From positions 1 to 17,111 of the forward strand of contig CAJMLC010000021.1 of assembly GCA_905214155.1 (NCBI GenBank): a DNA stretch of 17,111 nucleotides. Reading direction: 5' to 3'. The position numbers and the translations under genes are program-made. Positions 13,860-17,111 of the stretch are shown here, piece after piece (position 1 is the stretch's first letter; every line of letters starts with the position of its first letter). Below the pieces are notes generated by a model, which had not been told where the DNA came from, searched no databases, and worked only from the letters and a program-made list of their open reading frames with translations. The stretch is from an uncultured bacterium (GTDB lineage Bacteria; Bacillota; Clostridia; Oscillospirales; Oscillospiraceae).

Positions 13860-15383
13860 ATGGCACAGACTGTTTTGATCCTCGATTTCGGAGGACAGTA
13901 CAAGGAGCTGATCGCGCGGCGCGTCCGCGAATGCAGCGTCTATTCGATCGTCAAGTCCGGTGATCTGACCGCCGAACAGGTCCAGGAGCTGAACCCCATC
14001 GGCATCATCCTGACCGGCGGGCCGAACAGCGTCTATCTGGAAGAGTCGCCGCACTGCGACAAGCGCATCTTTGAGCTTGGCATCCCGGTGCTCGGCATCT
14101 GCTATGGTGCGCAGCTGACGGCGTGGAGCCTCGGCGGGACGGTCGCACCGTGCGCGACGAGCGAATACGGCAAGACGGCGATGGAGGTCGACTCGGCCTG
14201 CGCGCTGTTCAAAGGTCTTTCCGCCCAGCAGATCGGCCTGATGAGCCACACCGATCAGATCACTGTGCTCCCGCAGGGCTTTACCTCCGTGGCGCACACG
14301 GTCTCCTGCCCGAACGCGGCGATGGCCTGCCCGGAGCGGAGGATCTACGCCGTGCAGTTCCACCCCGAGGTCGAGTCCACGCCGAACGGCACGCAGATCA
14401 TCCGCAACTTCCTCTACGAAGTCTGCGGCGCGGCGGGCGACTATAACCTGAAGGATCTTGAGAAGCAGCTGATCCAGTCCGTGCGCGAGCAGGTCGGCAG
14501 CGCGCATGTGCTGCTGGCGCTGTCCGGCGGCGTGGACAGCTCGGTCTGCGCGGTGCTGCTCTCGAAGGCCATCCCCGGTCAGGTACACTGCATCTTCGTC
14601 GACCACGGCCTGATGCGCAAGAACGAGGGCGACGAGATCGAGCGCGCCTTCCGCAACACGGCCATCCATCTTGTCCGCGTCAACGCGGCGGAGCGCTTCC
14701 TCGCAGCGCTCAAGGGCGTCACAGATCCGGAGCAGAAACGCAAGATCATCGGCACGGAATTCGTCCGCGTCTTCGAAGAGGAATCCAAAAAGCTGCCGGA
14801 CGTGAAATTCCTCGCCCAGGGCACGATCTATCCCGACGTCATCGAGTCCGGCGGGAGCAAGGCGGCCACCATCAAGAGCCATCACAACGTCGGCGGACTG
14901 CCGAAGGACATGCGCTTTGAGGGCGTGGTCGAGCCGCTGCGCGGCCTGTTCAAGGACGAGGTCCGCGCGCTGGGCCGTCAGCTCGGTCTGCCGCGCCGCT
15001 TTGTCGAGCGGCAGCCGTTCCCCGGCCCCGGCCTCGGCGTGCGCGTGCTGGGCGAACTCACGGCAGAAAAGGTCCGCATCCTGCAGGACGCCGACGCCAT
15101 CTTCCGCGAGGAGGTCATCCGGCACCGCGTCCGCGCCGACCAGTATTTCGCCGTCCTGACCGGCATCCGCTCGGTCGGCGTCGTCGGCGATTTCCGGACG
15201 TATGACTATACGATCGCGCTGCGCGCCGTGCGCACGTCGGACTTCATGACGTGCGAATACGCGCCGATCTCGCACAATGTGCTCAGCATCGTGTCGTCCC
15301 GCATCGTCAACGAGGTCAAGGGCGCGGGCCGCGTCGTCTACGACATCACGGGAAAGCCCCCCGCGACCATCGAATGGGAGTGA
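13860..15383 (+). CDS. guaA: GMP synthase (glutamine-hydrolysing)
   Basis: 507 residues (E. coli GuaA has 525). It converts XMP to GMP using glutamine and ATP. The class I amidotransferase domain has Cys81 in GICYGAQL and His168/Glu170 in FHPEVEST. The ATP-pyrophosphatase domain has the PP-loop SGGVDSS at 222-228. The C-terminal dimerisation domain ends YDITGKPPATIEWE, the usual GuaA terminus. AAGGAGG lies at the normal distance from ATG 13860. It is the last gene of the plus-strand run and ends at a strong terminator 45 bases downstream. Confidence 0.97.
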   Translation: MAQTVLILDFGGQYKELIARRVRECSVYSIVKSGDLTAEQVQELNPIGIILTGGPNSVYLEESPHCDKRIFELGIPVLGICYGAQLTAWSLGGTVAPCATSEYGKTAMEVDSACALFKGLSAQQIGLMSHTDQITVLPQGFTSVAHTVSCPNAAMACPERRIYAVQFHPEVESTPNGTQIIRNFLYEVCGAAGDYNLKDLEKQLIQSVREQVGSAHVLLALSGGVDSSVCAVLLSKAIPGQVHCIFVDHGLMRKNEGDEIERAFRNTAIHLVRVNAAERFLAALKGVTDPEQKRKIIGTEFVRVFEEESKKLPDVKFLAQGTIYPDVIESGGSKAATIKSHHNVGGLPKDMRFEGVVEPLRGLFKDEVRALGRQLGLPRRFVERQPFPGPGLGVRVLGELTAEKVRILQDADAIFREEVIRHRVRADQYFAVLTGIRSVGVVGDFRTYDYTIALRAVRTSDFMTCEYAPISHNVLSIVSSRIVNEVKGAGRVVYDITGKPPATIEWE

Positions 15384-15427
15384 GCTTCCCATCCCCCGCT
15401 TGCCGCAGCGGCATACGGATCTGACAA

Positions 15428-15474
15428 ACACCGTCCTGCTGAATGAACGATTCAGCGGGACGGTGTCGCTTTTC
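15428..15474 (+). terminator. Intrinsic terminator of the glt-gln-pyrG-guaA run
   Basis: A 17-bp stem (15428-15444 with 15450-15466, one wobble) with a GAACG loop, then CGCTTTTCC. It is the first clear plus-strand terminator after the leader attenuator at 6745-6810. Confidence 0.88.
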
Positions 15475-15478
15475 CCTG

Positions 15479-15507
15479 TTGCGATCCGGCGCGTTTCGGT
15501 GTAAAAT
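15479..15507 (+). promoter_or_regulatory. Sigma-A type promoter of the lipoprotein gene
   Basis: TTGCGA (15479-15484) and TAAAAT (15502-15507) with a 17-bp spacer, immediately after the guaA terminator. Confidence 0.65.
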
Positions 15508-15545
15508 AGGGAACAAGCTCAGAACCAATGAAAGGAGACCCCGGA

Positions 15546-16427
15546 ATGAAACGGATATGGATGATCTTGGTCCTGGCGCTGCTGATGACCGTCTCCTGCA
15601 TTGCCTGCGCAGGATCCGCACAGCCGGAATCAGGTCCCGGCGAGACCGTGCAGGCGGAGCCGGAAGCGCCGCCGAAATATGAGGCGCCGGAATACGCATC
15701 ATCGGCGGTAAATGAACTGTTTCAGCAGCTATTGGATGCGGGCTGTCCAACAAATTCCGCGGAGCAGGTCGGCGCATGGCTGGATGCACGCCCGGACTAC
15801 ATGGACACTGTGCAGGGAACATCCTGCGAGTACGCGGGCATGGAAAACGGCGTAGAACGGGTGCGCTTCCTGAAAACGGGCTGCGACCGCTTTTCTCGTT
15901 ATGACGCGTCCGCTTCTGAGACGGTCGTCTACCAGCTCTGGCTCGTGGACGGTGAAGTTCGTGAGGGCGCGAGCGGCGTTCTGACACCGCTGAAGACGGA
16001 ATATCGCCTGGATGAAGGCCATGAACTTGCGGGCTTTTACATAGGACAGCCGACGTGGGAGATCGATCTTAACACGCTGGACGGGTTTTACGCGGTCGAG
16101 GCCGCGCAGCTGACGGGCTTTGCAAGCGAATGCGGCTGGTGCGACAAGCAGTATTCAAACGGCCCCGTCACGCTCTGCTTCATCACGAGTGGGATGGAGT
16201 ATCTGGTACACGTCCACGTGCAGTCCGGCGATGCGGCCTATCTGGGTGTACGGCTCGGCGACAGCGTAGACGATCTGATCGAAGCAGTGGAAAAGCAAAA
16301 CAACATTCCAGGAGAGCATTGGATCATTTACCGCGAGAACTATGAGGCGATCAGCTATGGCTATGGCATCCAGTACGCAGAACAGGACAGCCGCATCGCG
16401 GAGCTGAAACTGTTCGCATTTGTGTAA
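15546..16427 (+). CDS. Predicted secreted lipoprotein, function unknown
   Basis: 293 residues. The start ATG 15546 has AAGGAG eight bases upstream; the earlier in-frame ATG 15528 overlaps that ribosome site and is rejected. Residues 1-21 form a signal peptide with a basic start (MKR), a hydrophobic core (IWMILVLALLM) and a lipobox-like end TVSC or CIAC (Cys18 or Cys21); the match to the lipobox is imperfect. A Pro/Glu/Gly/Gln-rich linker follows to about residue 55. The mature part has a region with several Cys (CEYAG, CDRF, CGWCDKQ) and ends with a module YLGVRLGDSVDDLIEAVEK ... YGIQYAEQDSRIAELKLF, reminiscent of small beta-sheet modules in other Clostridial lipoproteins. I do not recognise a named family. 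It is a monocistronic gene between its own promoter and terminator, and the protein would sit on the outer face of the membrane. Confidence 0.8.
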   Translation: MKRIWMILVLALLMTVSCIACAGSAQPESGPGETVQAEPEAPPKYEAPEYASSAVNELFQQLLDAGCPTNSAEQVGAWLDARPDYMDTVQGTSCEYAGMENGVERVRFLKTGCDRFSRYDASASETVVYQLWLVDGEVREGASGVLTPLKTEYRLDEGHELAGFYIGQPTWEIDLNTLDGFYAVEAAQLTGFASECGWCDKQYSNGPVTLCFITSGMEYLVHVHVQSGDAAYLGVRLGDSVDDLIEAVEKQNNIPGEHWIIYRENYEAISYGYGIQYAEQDSRIAELKLFAFV

Positions 16428-16433
16428 GGCAGT

Positions 16434-16480
16434 CAGCACGGCCCCAGATCTCAAACAAGATCTGGGGCCGTGCTGTTTTT
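16434..16480 (+). terminator. Intrinsic terminator of the lipoprotein gene
   Basis: An 18-bp perfect stem (16434-16451 with 16458-16475) with a CAAACA loop and a following TTTTT run (16476-16480). Confidence 0.92.
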
Positions 16481-16484
16481 ATGC

Positions 16485-16520
16485 AAAAATGGCGGCGGTC
16501 TCTTGTCAGAGGCCGCCGCC
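16485..16520 (-). terminator. Intrinsic terminator of the carbamate kinase gene
   Basis: On the minus strand a stem of eight G-C pairs (16513-16520 with 16491-16498), a mismatch and four further pairs closes on a four-base loop. It is followed by A and TTTTT (16489-16485). It lies 14 bases after the arcC stop and converges with the lipoprotein terminator. Confidence 0.85.
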
Positions 16521-16534
16521 GGTATGGAAAGGGA

Positions 16535-17111
16535 TCATTGGTGAATGATGGTGCCGGTCTTGCCCGCGATGCCGTCGCGCGCCTTTTCCAGCAGGGTGAT
16601 GAGGGCCTTGCGGCCGGGCTTCGACTCGGCAAATTTGACCGCCGCCTCGACCTTCGGCAGCATGGAGCCGGGGGCGAACTGGCCTTCGGCGATGTACCGT
16701 CTGGCCTCTTCCGGCGTCAGCTCATCGAGGCCGCGCTGGTCGGGCTTGCCGAAGTTGACGGCGACCTTTTCGACCGCGGTCAGGATGATGAGCATATCAG
16801 CATCGAGCTGCTCGGCCATGCACTCGGACGCGAAGTCCTTGTCGATGACGGCGGGCACGCCCTTCAGATGATATTGGCCCTCCCAGATGACCGGGATGCC
16901 GCCGCCGCCGGCTGCGATGACGGCATGGCCGTCGTTCATCAGGGCGCGGATGGTGGCAATTTCAATAATTTCGGTCGGCTTCGGGCTGGCGACGACCTGA
17001 CGCCAGCCGCGGCCCGCGTCCTCGGCCACGTCGATGCACTTCTCGGCGGCGAGCTTCTTGGCCTCTTCCTCGGTCATGAACGCGCCGATGGGCTTGGTCG
17101 GATGCTGGAAC
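16535..17111 (-). CDS. arcC: Carbamate kinase (partial, N-terminal part outside window)
   Basis: About 191 C-terminal residues of a family of about 310; the frame stays open to the window edge through FQHPTKPIGAF before the internal Met at 17077. Family landmarks are PTKPIGAFMTEEEA (the PTKPIG substrate loop), GRGWRQVVASPKP, AGGGGIPV, AVIDKDFASECMAEQLDADMLIILTAVEKVAVNFGKP and FAPGSMLPKVEAAVKF. The enzyme interconverts carbamoyl phosphate plus ADP with carbamate plus ATP, mostly as the ATP-yielding last step of arginine, citrulline, agmatine or purine-derived fermentations. Neighbouring genes on its 5' side are not visible, so the pathway cannot be named. Confidence 0.96.
   Translation of the reverse strand, partial: FQHPTKPIGAFMTEEEAKKLAAEKCIDVAEDAGRGWRQVVASPKPTEIIEIATIRALMNDGHAVIAAGGGGIPVIWEGQYHLKGVPAVIDKDFASECMAEQLDADMLIILTAVEKVAVNFGKPDQRGLDELTPEEARRYIAEGQFAPGSMLPKVEAAVKFAESKPGRKALITLLEKARDGIAGKTGTIIHQ

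Noticed and set aside
12197..13903. 568-codon minus-strand open frame opposite pyrG (and similar long ones opposite guaA, asnB and the GSI-like gene)
   Set aside because: These are antisense shadows of strongly recognised genes, without domains or start signals.
15528..15545. Earlier ATG for the lipoprotein (six extra residues)
   Set aside because: That ATG overlaps the ribosome site AAGGAG used by ATG 15546, and the extension would put acidic residues before the signal peptide.

Overview
The window looks like chromosomal DNA of a GC-rich (roughly 60 %, judged by eye) anaerobic Firmicute. The Clostridia, and probably an intestinal Oscillospiraceae/Ruminococcaceae-type lineage, fit best. The reasons are Gram-positive style Shine-Dalgarno sites, TTGACA/TATAAT promoters, a T-box leader, ANTAR-type attenuators, a type III glutamine synthetase, a choloylglycine-hydrolase family enzyme and a carbamate kinase. 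I see no mobile element, rRNA, tRNA or CRISPR array.

Left part (1-2200): the 3' end of a methionyl-tRNA synthetase tRNA-binding domain with its terminator; a small zinc-ribbon membrane protein with its own promoter and terminator; and a choloylglycine hydrolase (bile salt hydrolase / penicillin V acylase family) that ends at two look-alike hairpin terminators facing asnB.

Centre (2239-12211): a nitrogen-assimilation island built around a divergent promoter region at 6480-6866. On the minus strand lie glnN (type III glutamine synthetase), an unrecognised 57-residue ORF with a very good ribosome site, a T-box leader whose specifier reads AAC (Asn), and asnB. On the plus strand lies a glutamate synthase split into three proteins (class II amidotransferase; ferredoxin-FMN synthase; GXGXG domain), then a glutamine synthetase I-like protein and an ANTAR-domain regulator with a degenerate receiver domain. 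Both divergent transcripts begin with an intrinsic terminator preceded by a competing stem with the same hexaloop (AAAGGC). This is what an ANTAR antiterminator would bind. The simplest reading is that the ANTAR protein controls both transcripts at once, as NitR does in Clostridium acetobutylicum, while tRNA-Asn separately gates asnB.

Right part (12230-17111): pyrG (CTP synthase) and guaA (GMP synthase), both glutamine-dependent, follow the regulator with short spacing and end at a strong terminator, so a seven-gene glutamine operon is plausible. Then come a monocistronic predicted lipoprotein of unknown function with its own promoter and terminator, and the 3' part of a carbamate kinase on the minus strand.

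The most interesting points are the paired ANTAR attenuators with their linked regulator; an Asn T-box that seems to lack a terminator and may hide the asnB ribosome site instead; the 57-aa ORF downstream of glnN; and a GSI-like protein with Lys where catalytic Glu327 is expected.
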